DNA of 64,000 bases from Botryosphaeria dothidea (GCA_011503125.2 WWBZ02000022.1:3906001-3970000); one strand, 5' to 3'. Shown: positions 43,910 through 56,192, counted from the first letter of the stretch. The notes: a model not told the origin generated them from the sequence alone. A program made the numbers and translations.

Positions 43910-46806
43910 ATGCACCAACCTAATTTCGTTCAATGTGGCAAGGATTTCATGGGTAACGCAACTGCACAGGCGCTCTATGGCTGGAGAGGGGATGTAATCG
44001 GCATTTCACCAAACAGAACCAGTCAGATCAGCACCGAAGGATGCAGGGTCCTCTGCGGAACGGACAGTGACTACTACCCCTGGAGCACCGCATCAAGCAC
44101 TATAACAACATGGATTCTGCCTATTGTGGGCATCTTGCTACAGGCGCCGTTCGAGAGCAATGCTTTCTCACGCACTATACTGGCTATCGCGAGGTGGGTC
44201 GGCTCGCCAATGGCGTCGCTGGCCTACATCTTGTGGAACATCAAAGTCTCCGCCAAGTGCGCGCTCATGGGTAAGTGTTAGATCTTCTTGATACATGCCG
44301 CGCGGCCGCGTGGCGGTATCCGACTCCGCAAGTCAAACACAAATGATCGGGGCTTACATGGATATTCAAAGTCGACATGGCCACGCGTTGTGATGAAGAC
44401 ATCGCCGATCAGGAAAAGGGAAACTTCGGCAGCATCAGAGACTCGTTCTACATCTTGATGACCATGAATCAGTATACCATGAGACGCAGCGAAGCCGAGA
44501 ACAAGGAAGCAGAGGGTCTGTTGCGCATCATCCTCTTCAGCAAAGACCTTCGGCTTCGCGGCAAAGACGGCAGGGAGAAAAGACTTAATGACGCCCGTCA
44601 AGATCTGGCACGCAAGTTCCGAGAAGCCCGTAGGCGTGGCACTGTTCCTGTCTTCGTCTCTACCGGATGGTTCTTGTTCTCGCTTGGCATCTCTATTCAG
44701 TCATCCTTTGGCCATATGGGCCAGAACATGACTGCACATGATCTTGCTCTTGGCCTTCTTCTCGCATGGCTTCCTGTGCTCATTCTCTGCAGCATCGTCG
44801 ACCGCAATCCTGTCGCAGCAGAAGACATCAGAAGAAGACTCAACAAACTTATTGAAACTGTCTGCGATGCCTTACAAGACGAACAAATCAGAGAGGAATA
44901 CATCAGCACCTTCAAGAATCAACTGGAGCACAAGCGCATGGAGGCATGGCTAAGACAAATCAGTCGACAAAGCGAGTATATGCACAACTTCTTCGTCAGT
45001 AAACCTAATCTCCATATCAAAAAGTACAGGGCAACTAACCACTGATAAATCACCTCCAGGTCAACTTCGCCGGCCAAGGTCGGGTACGCTGGCATTATGG
45101 CGCCGCTCACCCTATCCTCTCTGATATCGAGAAAAGCTACGTTACCGCACATGGCCGCGGATGGCTTACTGATGAAGCCGGAGCACGTGCCCACCTCGTA
45201 CTCGGCACTGTCGATGAAGGCTTGCTCTGGTTTGATCTCCGTGAGCTCTGGCAAATTGTCAGTGGTGTCCTAATCGTAGGAGGCACCTGCTTCGGTGCAT
45301 TTATCCTGTCTTACTATACACCCACGGTAGGACTTGGCTGTCGTAGCGGCGGCTATGTCCTGTTTTGTATCATTTCTGCCGCTTTGCTGACTCTAGAGCT
45401 CCTTGTATGGTGGGTGGCATCGCCAATCCATCCTGAGAAACCTCACTGGGTGAGGAGAAGCATTACACGTATCCAGACTCAACTCACAGTTTTACGGATG
45501 GAAGAAAAAGTTCAAGACATCTATCGAAGGGGAAAAACAAAGCTGAAACTTTTCGCTGATGCAGTACAAAACCTCTTCGCGCTCATCCTCCTTCGTATAC
45601 TGAGTATTCTTCCCATCGGTGCTCAGCCCAGACAAGCCATTAAATCCACTTTGAGTCACCAAGTGGAGCTATTTAAAGACTGGAAGCTCCAACAATGGAC
45701 CGAAAACTGCTTTTTCCGACCTTTGGAATTCCTCAACTTCACCTGGCTACTATACATAGTTCTGGCACAGACGTTTGGTTCATACAGGACTTGCGATTGC
45801 CAGACGAGCACGTGGGGACGTGGAGGTGGCTATATGGACTTCGAGCAGAGCGACCAAACCACCAGCCCTTGGGTGCGGTGGTACTGTGAGTCCCTACCCT
45901 CTATAGACCCCGCATGCGCACCCATCCCTTCCTGAGGGTTTACTGATAGTTCTACGTCTAGGGTCCGCCGGCACCGCCGTCGGCACCGCCATCATGGCCT
46001 TCGGCATGATGTACGTCGTCTCGGAATGGTGCCAGCAGTCGCACCTCAGCACCGAGAACTACGCTGCCGCCTGCCGCGGACTCCGGCGCACCCGCCAGTA
46101 CCGTCGCTTCACTTACCCGCTCCGCCTTCTCACTCGCGGCGCCAGCAGCGCCGTCCACTACATATTACACCTCGCCGTCCTCAGGCCTACCGATAACAAG
46201 AGTTTGCTGTGGATGCCAGATCACCCCAGGAACGGGATCCGCTTGGAGCCGAGTCCTTTGGGTACGCGGGTCGGCACGCTGGGCGTCACGCCGGTCATAC
46301 AGCTCGAGGAGTTCACAGATGCGGTGCATCCGCGGTCTCGGTACGAGCATGAAGGGTTCAGACCCGTCTCATTCGATACGATGGATGACGGGCCGGATCC
46401 GCTGGGCTCGGAGTACTCACTGCAGTCTAGCCCGCCATATTTCCCGGGTAGTCGGACCAGGAGTCGCAGTCGGAGCAGAGGCGAGAGCGATGCGTCGACG
46501 AGGGCATTGTTAGTGGGGTATCACACCGATGCAGGTGCGGAGGGACCAGCCGTTGTGCCGATTGGTGCGGAGGAAGATTGGGGCGAGGAGGTGAGGAGGG
46601 CGGTGAGCTCAGTGGGGAGCGCGTCTGTGGAAGAACGGGGGGATGTGGAATCTAGGGATGTGGGGGAGGGAATGCAGAGGGGGGTTGCGAGGAGGAGTGA
46701 AGAACTGCTGGGCGTAGGAGCGGGACTGGGAGCGGGTTTGGGGATGAGACCCGGATACGTGAGGAAGGGAACGGATGAGGCGGGCAGGGAGCGAGGGGGC
46801 AGGTGA
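43910..46806 (+). CDS. Multipass fungal membrane protein of unknown function
   Basis: Predicted 884 residues, exons 43910-44270, 44372-44994, 45060-45885, 45962-46806. Transmembrane helices are evident at TTWILPIVGILLQA, in the region following VPVFVSTGWFLFSLGISI, at ALGLLLAWLPVLILCSI, IVSGVLIVGGTCFGAFILS, GYVLFCIISAALLTLELLVW and FLNFTWLLYIVLAQ, and near TAVGTAIMAFGMMYVV. A signal peptide is not obvious; MHQPNFVQCGKDFMGNATAQ has a glycosylation-type NAT. The C-terminal 200 residues are soluble, with SRTRSRSRSRGESDAS and many Gly/Glu. No recognised family, but the layout (Cys-bearing outer N-terminus, paired helices, long cytosolic tail) is common among uncharacterised fungal integral proteins. 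Intron 1 ends in AAG; intron 2 (44995-45059) is a near copy of the hydrolase intron at 26007. All phases close. Confidence 0.8.
44995..45059 (+). repeat. Introner-like intron, copy 2 (membrane-protein intron 2)
   Basis: A 65-bp intron in phase 0 that aligns over its full length with 26007-26070. Donor GTCAGTAA and block AATCTCCATATCAAAA are identical; differences cluster in the branch-to-acceptor part. Both copies are in the sense orientation of the host gene and both sit at phase 0. Confidence 0.75.
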
Positions 46807-49055
46807 TCATAGGAACGGATTCTGGTGATGCTGGTGATTTGATGATGAAATGACGGCTGCATGAGTACGGGCGTTTACGAGCACCAGCGAAGGCGTCTTT
46901 GGAGAATTGGCGGTTCTTTTGAAGCCATGAGGTCAAACAAGGGATTATTATAGTCACCTTGTTGCTAGGGTATCTCAGTTATCGTACACAGTACGTGGGG
47001 GTCAATTGCTCTCTCTTGTTCGCAAAGTCAGTACGTGAGTTGCAAACTGCAATTATGTGCCTACACCTCACAGCCATAAGACGGCTACCATAGAACTGCA
47101 CTGTTGTCACGTTTGCTGCATTTCATTGAGCGTTTAGGTGAAATGCTGTGTGCACCACTACACTTTGATGAACACTAGTCATTTCTGGTCTCTGCTGGTG
47201 ATTTAGAGTGTTGACATTCAACGCTGACATGTGAGGGCCAGTAGACCAAAGGAGGAATGCTTGGTCGAAAGTCCCGCCGGAGAGCACCGCAGTATTTGGT
47301 AGAGTTGTTTGAAAAGTGAACCAGACTGGACAGTGGTTCCATTCCGTCCTGCACAAGCCGGAGCGCTTTGTAATACTCGGCTGAGGAAGAAAGGAGAGTA
47401 TGAAGGGAGGTTTCTTTTATTAAGGGAAAAGCTACTACAACCGGCTCAAGTTGCGGCGGAACAATGGTCACCGCCTATTCTGGAGGCAGCCACGTGTGAA
47501 GGTACTTCGTACGACCTCGAGAAAGGTACCTTAATCACCTAAAACGCGTCACGCCCACGTTGAACTAGAATATCAACTATTCGAGAGGTTGCAAACGCCA
47601 TGAGGAACTGTTAGTGAACATTCTACACGAAATGCCATATATACCCACGCAGAAATGGCCGAGAAAATCAATATTTTCTATCGGTGCGGATGAATATCTG
47701 AAGGCGCGGTCTCCGCGTTGCCATTATATATTCGAAATCCTGACCTCGTCGGGGGAGGCGGGCAGCATTTGCAGGTTGTGATCAGCCACCTCAGTTGGTT
47801 AAGAGATCTTGTACGATTTGAATGAAGTACGGAATATCATTATGTGAATGTAATGACGAAGTTGATCATGTGGTGGTGGTGCTTACAATTTAGGTAGGCC
47901 GGCCCCCCAGTTCAGGCACATTACCCTATCAGATTGAAGACCCTACGTGGTATGTGCCCTGCTACGGAACAGAACACACTTTGTGCCCAAGTAGTTTCTG
48001 GATCAAATTCGATCTTAGTGCATTTCTTTTTAGCTTTTTGTTTGAGATTTGGTACTGTTTTGATGTATACGTTATTATAGTGACTTTACAAATGAAAGCG
48101 CGTTCAGGGTCTGGGAGCATCAGCCGGGGTGCTGTTTAAAAGCAGGTCTCGTTTGGACGGGTTTCTCGAAATTTTCATGATCGAAGCTGATGAACCTAGT
48201 GACTTTATACAGTGAGTACCGACCGGATATCCTCTTCAATTGTCGAATCAGTCGACAATGTTTTGCTACTGCCCCATGGGGGATCGAAGTCTTCGTAGAA
48301 AGAGCGATTATCGCTTCCTCTATGACTCCACACCTGGACGTAGGTCCCGAGCTGAGCCATTACGTTATTGGAGCAGATTGGGAGAAAAAATGTTATGAAG
48401 ACAAGATTACCTCGAAGAGGCTTCAGAGTAGCGATATCCATTTATTTTACCCCACCCGACTCCTATCCACACACACGCACACGCACACGCATATATAGCA
48501 CGAGAAACGCCTCCAAAAAAAGAAAGTGATGTACCGACGCCCCTATCTGCCCATGTATCTCTCAGTCAACATTCATTTGACCATCTCAACCAGCCCGCCT
48601 ATTCCTTTCGTCAGCCACAGCCGGAGTACTCAGTGGAGGAAACGCCTCGAAACGCCATGCTCTCGAACACCGGATGAACGAGAAATCTCTCCCGCAGGAT
48701 AGATAGTTCTTCGTTCCCGTTTCCATGCTCCATGACACCCATCGTTTGTGATGAACCCCACCAAATCACCACCTGAAGGATCCATCGAGTAAAATCCAGT
48801 GCACTCAAAATAAAGCAGAAAGCAAGTAATAAACACACGCCTTGGGCAACCAACCAACCGTTGCGTGCATTACGACGCCGGCCGAATCAATGAATTTCAA
48901 TCATTTCGCCCTGGTTTACTCGGTGATCCCAAGAGTAAGAAGTGAAGAAAAGTGAAAAACGCGGGTATCTCAAGAATACGCGTTTTTGACTCCAGGGTAT
49001 TTTGCTCTGTGTCCAAAACCAATAGGAGGAAAAGAAGAAGGGGCTTCTGGTCACA
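46807..49055. other. Intergenic, convergent flanks
   Basis: 2.25 kb between two converging genes, AT-rich. Only short frames. An AC-rich microsatellite lies at 48468-48496. Confidence 0.55.
48468..48496. repeat. AC-rich microsatellite
   Basis: Alternating CA with periodic CG (CACACG units), then ATATATA. A simple repeat. Confidence 0.9.
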
Positions 49056-50802
49056 TTACGCGCTGGCGTATACCTGGCCGCCCTCGACGATGATCTGTTC
49101 GTCCAACCTCTTTTCCGTCTCTCCATACTCTACTCTCTTCCAGGTACTGATCCGTGCCTTGTTTGTGTCGATATCGAAGACACGTACTCTGCGGTGGTAA
49201 CCGTCGTAGCCGCCATATCCGCCGAATCCGCTGCCTCCTGCGTAACACATCCAAAGCTTTGGATCATTATCGACCTTGCTGAGAGCACAGTAGTCGTTGA
49301 CGTGGTCGTGACCGCATGACACAGCAAGAACGTGGTTCTCCACAAGAGCATCATGGAAGTGGCTGTTGAAACCGGGTGCGGTGACACCCTCTTTCCAAGC
49401 ACCAATAAAGCTGTTCTCCTTGAGCGCATATTCGGGCAGTGGAATGTGGATGAATGCCATATCGAGGTGGATGTGAGTATAGTGTTTGTGAGAGTCCTTC
49501 AAGGTACGAGCCGTCTCCTTGAACCAGCTGATCTGGTTTGGCTTGAGCCAATCATAGCCGCGGAACTTGGCTTCGTCAGGAGAATATGCGTGGGTGTCGA
49601 GGAAGTACAGCGTCATGGCAGAGTGCTGGGAGTTGCCAGGTGCTAATATCTCAACGTAGTAATTTCCCACGCCCTCGATAGTGTTCGGTCCAGGTTCGGA
49701 AAGGGAATAAGGAAGGGTAGTGAGAAGGGACATCTGCGCAGAGCGGGATAGGGAGCCCTCGTCGTCATGGTTGCCGAAGATGGCTGCGTATGGGATCTTG
49801 CGCTTAATGAATAGCTCAGAGAATTTGAAAATAGCCTGGCCTGTTGGTTATCATTGTTGTCCCCTTCTGAAGTTCTGGGGAAATGACTTACGGATTGGGC
49901 GTCCGGCGCAGTGTCTCCGTTGACTTGATCTCCGGACAGGACGACCATATCGGGCTTCTCCTGGTCCAATATCTTGCCGACGAACTCCAGCGTCCTACTG
50001 TCAGCATCGCACTGGCCTCCGTTGTGATCCTTCGGCTCTGGGTCCCTGCAAGCGCCCAAACCGGTGCTCAGATGCAGATCTGAGACCTGCAAGATCTTAA
50101 ACTTGCCGTCCTTCCTGATCCTGGGGATGGGCTTGTCGACCTTGTGGGGCATGCCGCGGCGGACGCTGATGCGCGCCTCCTGGGCCTCGGCGGAGGTGTC
50201 CAGTAACAGAGGGGTATCGCGGATGTCCCAGCCGACGCGGGGCTCAACAGCGTCAGCGCCGAAGAGAATGTCGATGGCGGTGATGACCTGCTTCGAGTCG
50301 CTGTCGTGGCGCTTGCTCGAGCGCAGCAGCCAGATGCCAGCAGGACGAGACTCCCACTTGGCCGACTCCTGGCCCTTCTCGCCCATTGAGGGGTCGAGGC
50401 GGCCGACGCGCACGTCGAGGACGACGCGGTCATCCTGGTTCAGCTCCTCCTCGCGCTTGCGCTTAACGTGAACGAAGGCCTTGTTGAACCAGCCGGTGCC
50501 CAGGTACAGGTCCTTCTCTATGCGGTGCCATTTGTCCTGATCGAGCTTGCAGGTGGACAGTGGGTTCAGGGAGGAGCAGGTCTGGACGTGGATGTCGGTG
50601 ATGATCAGGCCAGGGTGATGGACGGGTAGGTGGTTGTGGATGCTCTGGGGCAGGACGCGGAAGTGGTTGTCGAAGAAGACGAGGATTAGCACGATGGAGG
50701 TGACGAGCAGCCCCAGCTGGATGCCAGTGCGGACCTGTTGCGAATTAGCTTTGGGGGGTTTGATTAGCGGGCGCGTTGGCGAGGTACTATTCTGCGGGTC
50801 AT
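49056..50802 (-). CDS. DCR2: Calcineurin-like metallophosphatase of the Dcr2 family
   Basis: Predicted 545 residues; exons 50802-50788 (five codons, MTRRI), 50734-49892, 49835-49056; introns 53 and 56 bp. A signal-anchor helix occupies about residues 7-24 (VRTGIQLGLLVTSIVLILVF). The metal-site motifs come in family order: VSDLHLSTG (D-x-H), LSGDQVNGD, FGNHDDEGS, HIPLPEY and SCGHDHVNDYC (G-H-x-H). Dcr2 in yeast dephosphorylates Sic1 and takes part in cell-cycle entry and the unfolded protein response. The tiny first exon is supported because MTRRI joins VRTGIQLG, the usual N-terminus of this family in filamentous fungi; without it the frame has no ATG at the right place. It starts 415 bp from the divergent methyltransferase gene. 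The ER membrane is the likely location. Confidence 0.9.
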
Positions 50803-51217
50803 CCTGGCTACGGATCTCGTGAGCTCCCTGAGTAGGCGGAGCTTTTGGCTGAAGGGGTGCGGGTGGGAGCGAGGCGGGCGGGATTGGTGTTTCAGCAGAC
50901 GGCTCGGTGGGTGAAGGGCTCCGGGCAAGCCATTCTCTCGCGCGCAGGAGCTCGACGAGTGGTGTGCCTGGGCAGAGGGCTAGAAGCGCAGCGTGGGAGA
51001 GTCAGAGCTCGCAGGCTGCGCTGTTGCTCCTATGAATCGTGGCCGTTTAGCATTAGTTCGCGCCAGTCCAGGCCGCGATCCCTGCCACGGCCCGCCGCTG
51101 AAGACCTGGCCGTCGCAGGTCGCAAAACAGCCGTACCGCTGGACACGACTTCGTCAGGCCCGCGAAGCTACCCCAGATTCTCACGCCGATCGCCCTTGCG
51201 ACTCCAGAAACACCAAG
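50803..51217. promoter_or_regulatory. Shared bidirectional promoter of DCR2 and the tRNA methyltransferase
   Basis: The two start codons point away from each other with only 415 bp between them, so both promoters must lie here or overlap. GC-rich; no clear TATA box. Confidence 0.6.
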
Positions 51218-52679
51218 ATGATGCACGCGCTCGCTCATCGCTCGCCTGCGCTGCTGTCCCGCGCCCTCTGCCGCCAGTGCCGGCGCTCGCTGCAGACGCC
51301 GGCCCACCCCAAGGTCTTTGCAGGTAAGCCCCGGCAAGTCCTGCCTGTGGCCAGCCCCGCGCTGATCCGCGCCGCTGCGAATTAGAGGGCGACATCGTCC
51401 TGCTGCGCGACAGAAACCGCCTCCGCAACCAGGGCATTCTGACCAAGCCGCTGCAGCCCGGCGTCGTTATCGCCAACCAGCATGGCCAGTTGCCTCATGA
51501 TCAGATCATTGGCAAGGCCGTCCGCGACACCGTCCAGACCCGGAGAACAGAGTACCGCCTTCAGGATCCGACGCTGGACGAGTACGTGCGCATGACTCCG
51601 CGGATTGTCACTCCTGTTCGTCTACTGCTTGTAATTGCCTCCGTATGTAGAGTCAAAGCTGATGGTGCTGCCTCTCGCAGATCTACCCCAAAGACGCGTC
51701 GTTCATCGTGAGTCTGTTTGACATCCATGTGAGTCCTACGGCGCCGTCTGCAGCACTTTCTCCGCCCCTCGAAATCCTAGAGGCTGGAACTGGCCACGGT
51801 GGTCTCACGCTACACCTTGCCCGCGCCATTCACGGCGCCAATCCTCCGCTGCCCGAGTCCCTCCGTGTGGTGGAACACGCTTCGACCGACCCTGATCATT
51901 GCGTCGAAGACGTTACCTACGAGTCCACGACTACCGATCATGCTGCCGAACATACGATTGAGGCGTGGAAGAGGCACCGAAGAGCGGTAGTGCATACTTT
52001 GGACATCAAGCCACGGCACTCGAAGCATGCTCGGAAAATAGTGGAGCGGTTTCGTCGGGGGATGTATGCCAACGACGTGGAATTCCACGTTGGTGATGTG
52101 TCATCCTGGATAGAGGCACGATTTGAAGCCCAGAAGAAGGGCGAAGACTGGAAAGACCCTGAGCCATTCCTGTCCTATGTCTTCTTGGATCTGCCTTCTG
52201 CCGAGAATCACCTGGAAACTGTGTCCAAAGCACTGCACATGGACGGTGCTCTTGCAATTTTCAACCCAAGCATTACTCAGATTGCCGATGCTGTGAAGAA
52301 AGTGAAGGAACTGCAGTTGCCCTTTGCTCTTGATACTGTCGTTGAGCTGAAAGGAAGCGACACGGTTCGAGAGTGGGATATCAGAGTCGCACAGCTCAAA
52401 GCTGCAAGAAAAGCAGCGGATGGCACTAGCTCGAACGTTGCAGACGGAGAAGAAGTAGAGGCCATCGAAGACAATGTCACTGAGAACAGCGAGAAGGAAG
52501 CCAGTCTAGCCGAACAGGCAGTTGAAGAAGCGCAGGGCCTGGAGAGAATGGAGCGGGAGCAAGATGAAGAGCTGGAGACCAGCAAAGATGATGGCTGGAA
52601 GCTTGTCTGTAGACCCAAGACCGGCTTGACAATGGGCGTTGGTGGGTTTGTAGGTCTCTGGCGGCGCGTCAAAACCTAA
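51218..52679 (+). CDS. Mitochondrial-type tRNA (adenine-N1) methyltransferase, TRM61/GCD14 family
   Basis: Predicted 444 residues; exons 51218-51323, 51386-51615, 51681-52679; introns 62 and 65 bp. The start MMHALAHRSPALLSRALCRQ is Arg/Ala/Ser/Leu-rich without acids, a likely mitochondrial presequence. The N-terminal beta domain contains EGDIVLLRDRNR and IIGKAVRDTVQT. Next come PTLDEYVRMTPRIVTPIYPK and the SAM-binding motif I EAGTGHGGLTLHLARAIHG; motif IV reads YVFLDLPSAENHL. These mark the m1A58-type methyltransferases; a nuclear TRM61 would lack the presequence and partner with TRM6. Large Glu/Ser-rich insertion at about residues 358-420. Intron 2 has the uncommon donor GTTCGT, chosen because it restores IVTPIYPKDASF. 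Two adjacent ATGs (51218 and 51221). Confidence 0.87.
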
Positions 52680-52942
52680 CAGACTTCTGTACTATTGGGA
52701 CATTTAATGTCACGATAGATCTGCATATAGGAGCATTTGGAAGCATAGACAAGCACAGCATAGCGAAATCTACTCTGATTCCTTCTATTCCTTCAAACTC
52801 CGATAATCTCCGGTGCTATTCCGGCGGGAATGTCAGATCTCATGTGTGCTGAGGTCAGCCCCACTAACAGTCACCGTCTCAGCCTCAATCTTCATAAGTT
52901 TTGCAATCTATCCTCCTACTTTTCGCTTCCCATACGCCCAAG
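52680..52942. other. Short intergenic spacer
   Basis: 263 bp in a head-to-tail pair; holds the methyltransferase 3' UTR and the next promoter. Confidence 0.6.
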
Positions 52943-54193
52943 ATGGCCGAGCCTCAGCATTTGACCGGCGATAAGCCTGCAATCGAAGAGTTTCTTAGCA
53001 AGTTCGACGTGAGTCCAACATCGCCTTTTACCCCGCGGCGCATTCCAAGACTGACTCACCTCCAGACTTTCTTGTTTGATTGCGATGGTACGCCTCTCAC
53101 CTCAACTTATGCTTTTAATTCGACTGCGCATGCTCCGCAACGCACGGCGACCGTGTCTCGAAACAAGGCTCACCGATACGGCAAGCTGGAAGGCAGATAT
53201 GGAGGCTGATTGCACATGAAGGATAGGCGTACTATGGTCCGGCGATCACCTCTACGACCGTGTCCCGGAGACACTGGAGATGTTGAGGAGTAAGGGTGAG
53301 GGATGCTCTGCCTTTACTTGCGGCGAGAATCTAGGAGGTTGACAGAGCGTTTCAGGCAAACAACTCGTCTTCGTCACCAACAACAGCACCAAGAGTCGCG
53401 CCGATTACAAGCAGAAGTTTGACAAGCTCGGAATTCCTGCGCAAGTGGTACGATCACACGATATTTGGTCCTAGTGCTGTCCAGGGTATTTAGCCTTTGC
53501 TCACAGATTGCTGCGCTACTTTAGGACGAGGTCTTCGGCTCCGCCTACAGCGCTGCGGTCTACATTTCGCGCATCCTCAAGCTGCCGGAAGGCAAGAACA
53601 AAGTCTACGTGCTTGGCGAATCTGGTATTGAGCAGGAACTGCGGGCTGAGAATGTGCCCTTCATTGGCGGCACCGATCCCAACCTCCGTCGCGACATCGA
53701 ACAGTCCGACTTCAATGCAATTGCAGATGGTTCTGCGCTGGACCCGGAGGTTGGTGTGGTCCTAGCGGGTCTTGACTTCCACGTCAACTACTTGAAATAC
53801 TCGCTCGCATTTGCGTATTTGAGGAAGGGCGCATTATTCCTGGCCACAAATATCGACTCGACGCTGCCGAACGCGAAGACGCTGTTCCCAGGCGCTGGCT
53901 CTGTTGGTGCGCCGCTCGTCACTGCGATCGGCAAGCAACCCTTGTCTTTGGGAAAACCTAGTCAAGCTATGATGGATGCCGTGGAGGGCAAGTTCCATTT
54001 CGACCGCAGCAGGACGTGCATGGTAGGTGACCGTCTGAATACCGACATCCAGTTCGGTACAGAGGGAAAGCTGGGCGGCACGCTTGCTGTGCTCACTGGT
54101 GTCAGCAAGAAGGAAGACTTCTTGGGCGCGGGTGATGGAACCGGCGTCAAGCCTGCGTACTATGCGGACTCCTTGGGTGATTTGATGGGTTAG
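52943..54193 (+). CDS. PHO13: HAD-family 4-nitrophenylphosphatase / phosphoglycolate phosphatase
   Basis: Predicted 305 residues in five exons: 52943-53008, 53066-53087 (22 bases), 53227-53295, 53356-53447, 53525-54193; introns of 57, 139, 60 and 77 bp. HAD motif I FLFDCDGVLWSGD spans the tiny exon 2 and exon 3. Motif II is FVTNNSTKSR, then LGESGIEQEL, the Lys region GKPSQAMMDAV and motif III MVGDRLNTDIQFG. The cap is of the C2 type found in Pho13/PGP proteins. These enzymes remove toxic side products of central metabolism such as 2-phosphoglycolate and 4-phosphoerythronate; they also hydrolyse p-nitrophenyl phosphate. Cytosolic. The early exons are short but the fused product is continuous with the family. 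Confidence 0.93.
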
Positions 54194-54483
54194 ATCAAGA
54201 CATAAGAAATGGTAGATGCTAGAAGGTAGAGTAGATAGACATCAGTAGAATGCATCATTGATGCCTGGGGCATCATAATCGGCATTACATTGCCCCGGAA
54301 ATTACCTGAGGCACCCATGTCACGGCGCGAACGCGCCTCGCGTCTCCCGGCGCGCCGCCCGCAAACACAATCTGGGACTCCCGCGCGACAACTCCACCTC
54401 TCACTCCCCACCGCCACATACCCACGGAAAATCGCCGTCTCTTTTCGTGTGTGTACTAGCAACCTTGTCAGCTCCAAAACAAT

Positions 54484-56192
54484 ATGCAGCGCACAGCATT
54501 TACGCGCATTGACCCTAAGCGGCGCGCAGATGTCGACCACAAGAAACGCCAATTCGCGACGCCAAAGTGGAGGGAGCAAGAATACAAGCACAGGCTGAAC
54601 TTCTATACCCTCCCACCCACAGCGGAGATCACTCTCGAAGAGTTTGAAGAATGGGCAATTGCGAGACTAAAGGGTGAGTTCCATCTATTTCACCACTCAC
54701 ACGCGCGCTCCATACCCACCATGCAACAAGCGAATCGCGTGTTCTATGACGCCTGGATAAGCCCGAAGAAGACGGCCATAAAACTAATTCAGATTCCAGT
54801 ACTCTCCGAACTTGAGTCTTGTAGTTTCCGCAACCGCAGCCCCGAGGAAACAGCATCCTACATGGCACCTATCCTCGAAAAGCACCTTCCGCTCCACAGT
54901 AATAGCAGCCGTAGCTCCACCCTCGACGCAGAGCGCAAGAAAGACCACTACTCGCACTTTATCCTGCGTCTCGCATTCTCCGCCACTGAGGACCTGCGCC
55001 GGCGTTTTGCGCGTCTCGAGACGGCACTGTTCCGGTTGCGGTGGCGCGATGACGACGCGCGTGAGAAGCGTGAATTCGTGGATAGCTTGGATATGGGTGG
55101 AGAGTGGGAGAAGGTCAGCGAGGAGGAGAAGAGGGAACTGGGTCAGGATCTGATCAACGCCACTGCTGGCTTCGGCAAGAGGGCCGAGGAAGAGGGTTGG
55201 TTTAAGGTAGATTGGGAAAAGGTGCCGGAGTTGGTGGAAAGCAGGAAAGTGCTGATCAAGAGGGGTGTGGCATATGTGCCTGTGAGGGAGCAGGCGAGTT
55301 TGGTCGTTGCTGAGTTCACGAGGAGATTGGATGATGCTTTGGAGGTAAGTTGCTCCATAGACTTTCTTTGATGTACCCTCGGGCGATACTAACTCTCTTA
55401 CAGCTTACCTCCCGCGCTCTTCCTCGTCTTGATGAGGACGACCGTCTCTCACCGATCCTTTCCCACCTCTCGAACAACTTCACCGCTCCAGATACCACCT
55501 ACTCCTCTGAAACCTCCATCGACGGCCTCTCTGCCCCCACCGCCGCCTCTGTCGATGTCCTATCCCAACATTTCCCGCTATGCATGCAGCACCTGCACCG
55601 CACACTTCGCCAAAACTCCCACCTCAAGCACTTCGGCCGTCTGCAATACACGCTCTTCCTGAAGGGCATCGGCCTCTCGCTCGAGGAGTGCCTGATCTTC
55701 TGGCGGCGCAGCTTCAAGCTGATGACGGACGAGAAGTTCAACAAGGAGTACCGCTACAACGTGCGCCACGCGTACGGCGATGTCGGCGGCGACGCCAACC
55801 GCCGCGGCCGCGGCTATACGCCGTACTCGTGCCAGAAGCTGACCACGGAGCCCCTGCCGGGCCCCGGTCAGACGCACGGTTGCCCATACCGGACGTTTGC
55901 GCCGGAGAATTTGGTTGCAATGCTGCAGCAGACGGGTGTGAATGACGGAGTTGTCTTGAAGGAGGTGCGTGAGGATGTGAAGAGGCAGAGGTATCACATC
56001 GCGTGCAATCGCGTGTTTGAGTGGAAGCATAAGGGCGAGATTAAGAAGGTGAAGGAGGATGGCACGTGGGGTGCCGCGGAGATGGATACCATTTTGCATC
56101 CAAATGAGTACTTCAAGAGAAGTTTCCTGCTGGGGCATTTGGGTGAGGAAGGAGGAAGCGCGTTGAAGGAGGGAATTAGATCGCAGGGCTGA
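54484..56192 (+). CDS. PRI2: DNA primase large subunit
   Basis: Predicted 507 residues; exons 54484-54673, 54800-55344, 55404-56192; introns 126 and 59 bp. This is the [4Fe-4S] regulatory subunit of the polymerase alpha-primase complex, which makes RNA primers. The N-terminal half has YTLPPTAEITLEEFEEWAI and SCSFRNRSPEE. The C-terminal iron-sulfur domain shows FPLCMQHLHRTLRQNSHLKH, then GRLQYTLFLKGIGLSLEE, YTPYSCQKL, HGCPYRTF and HIACNRVFEWKH. The four cluster cysteines should be those of FPLC, YSC, GCP and IAC. The first intron could be read through without a stop (42 extra residues), but splicing restores ARLKVLSELESC, the family sequence. Length and order are normal. Confidence 0.94.

Noticed and set aside
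48468..48496. Telomere-like or CRISPR-like repeat
   Set aside because: Plain CA-rich microsatellite without spacer structure.
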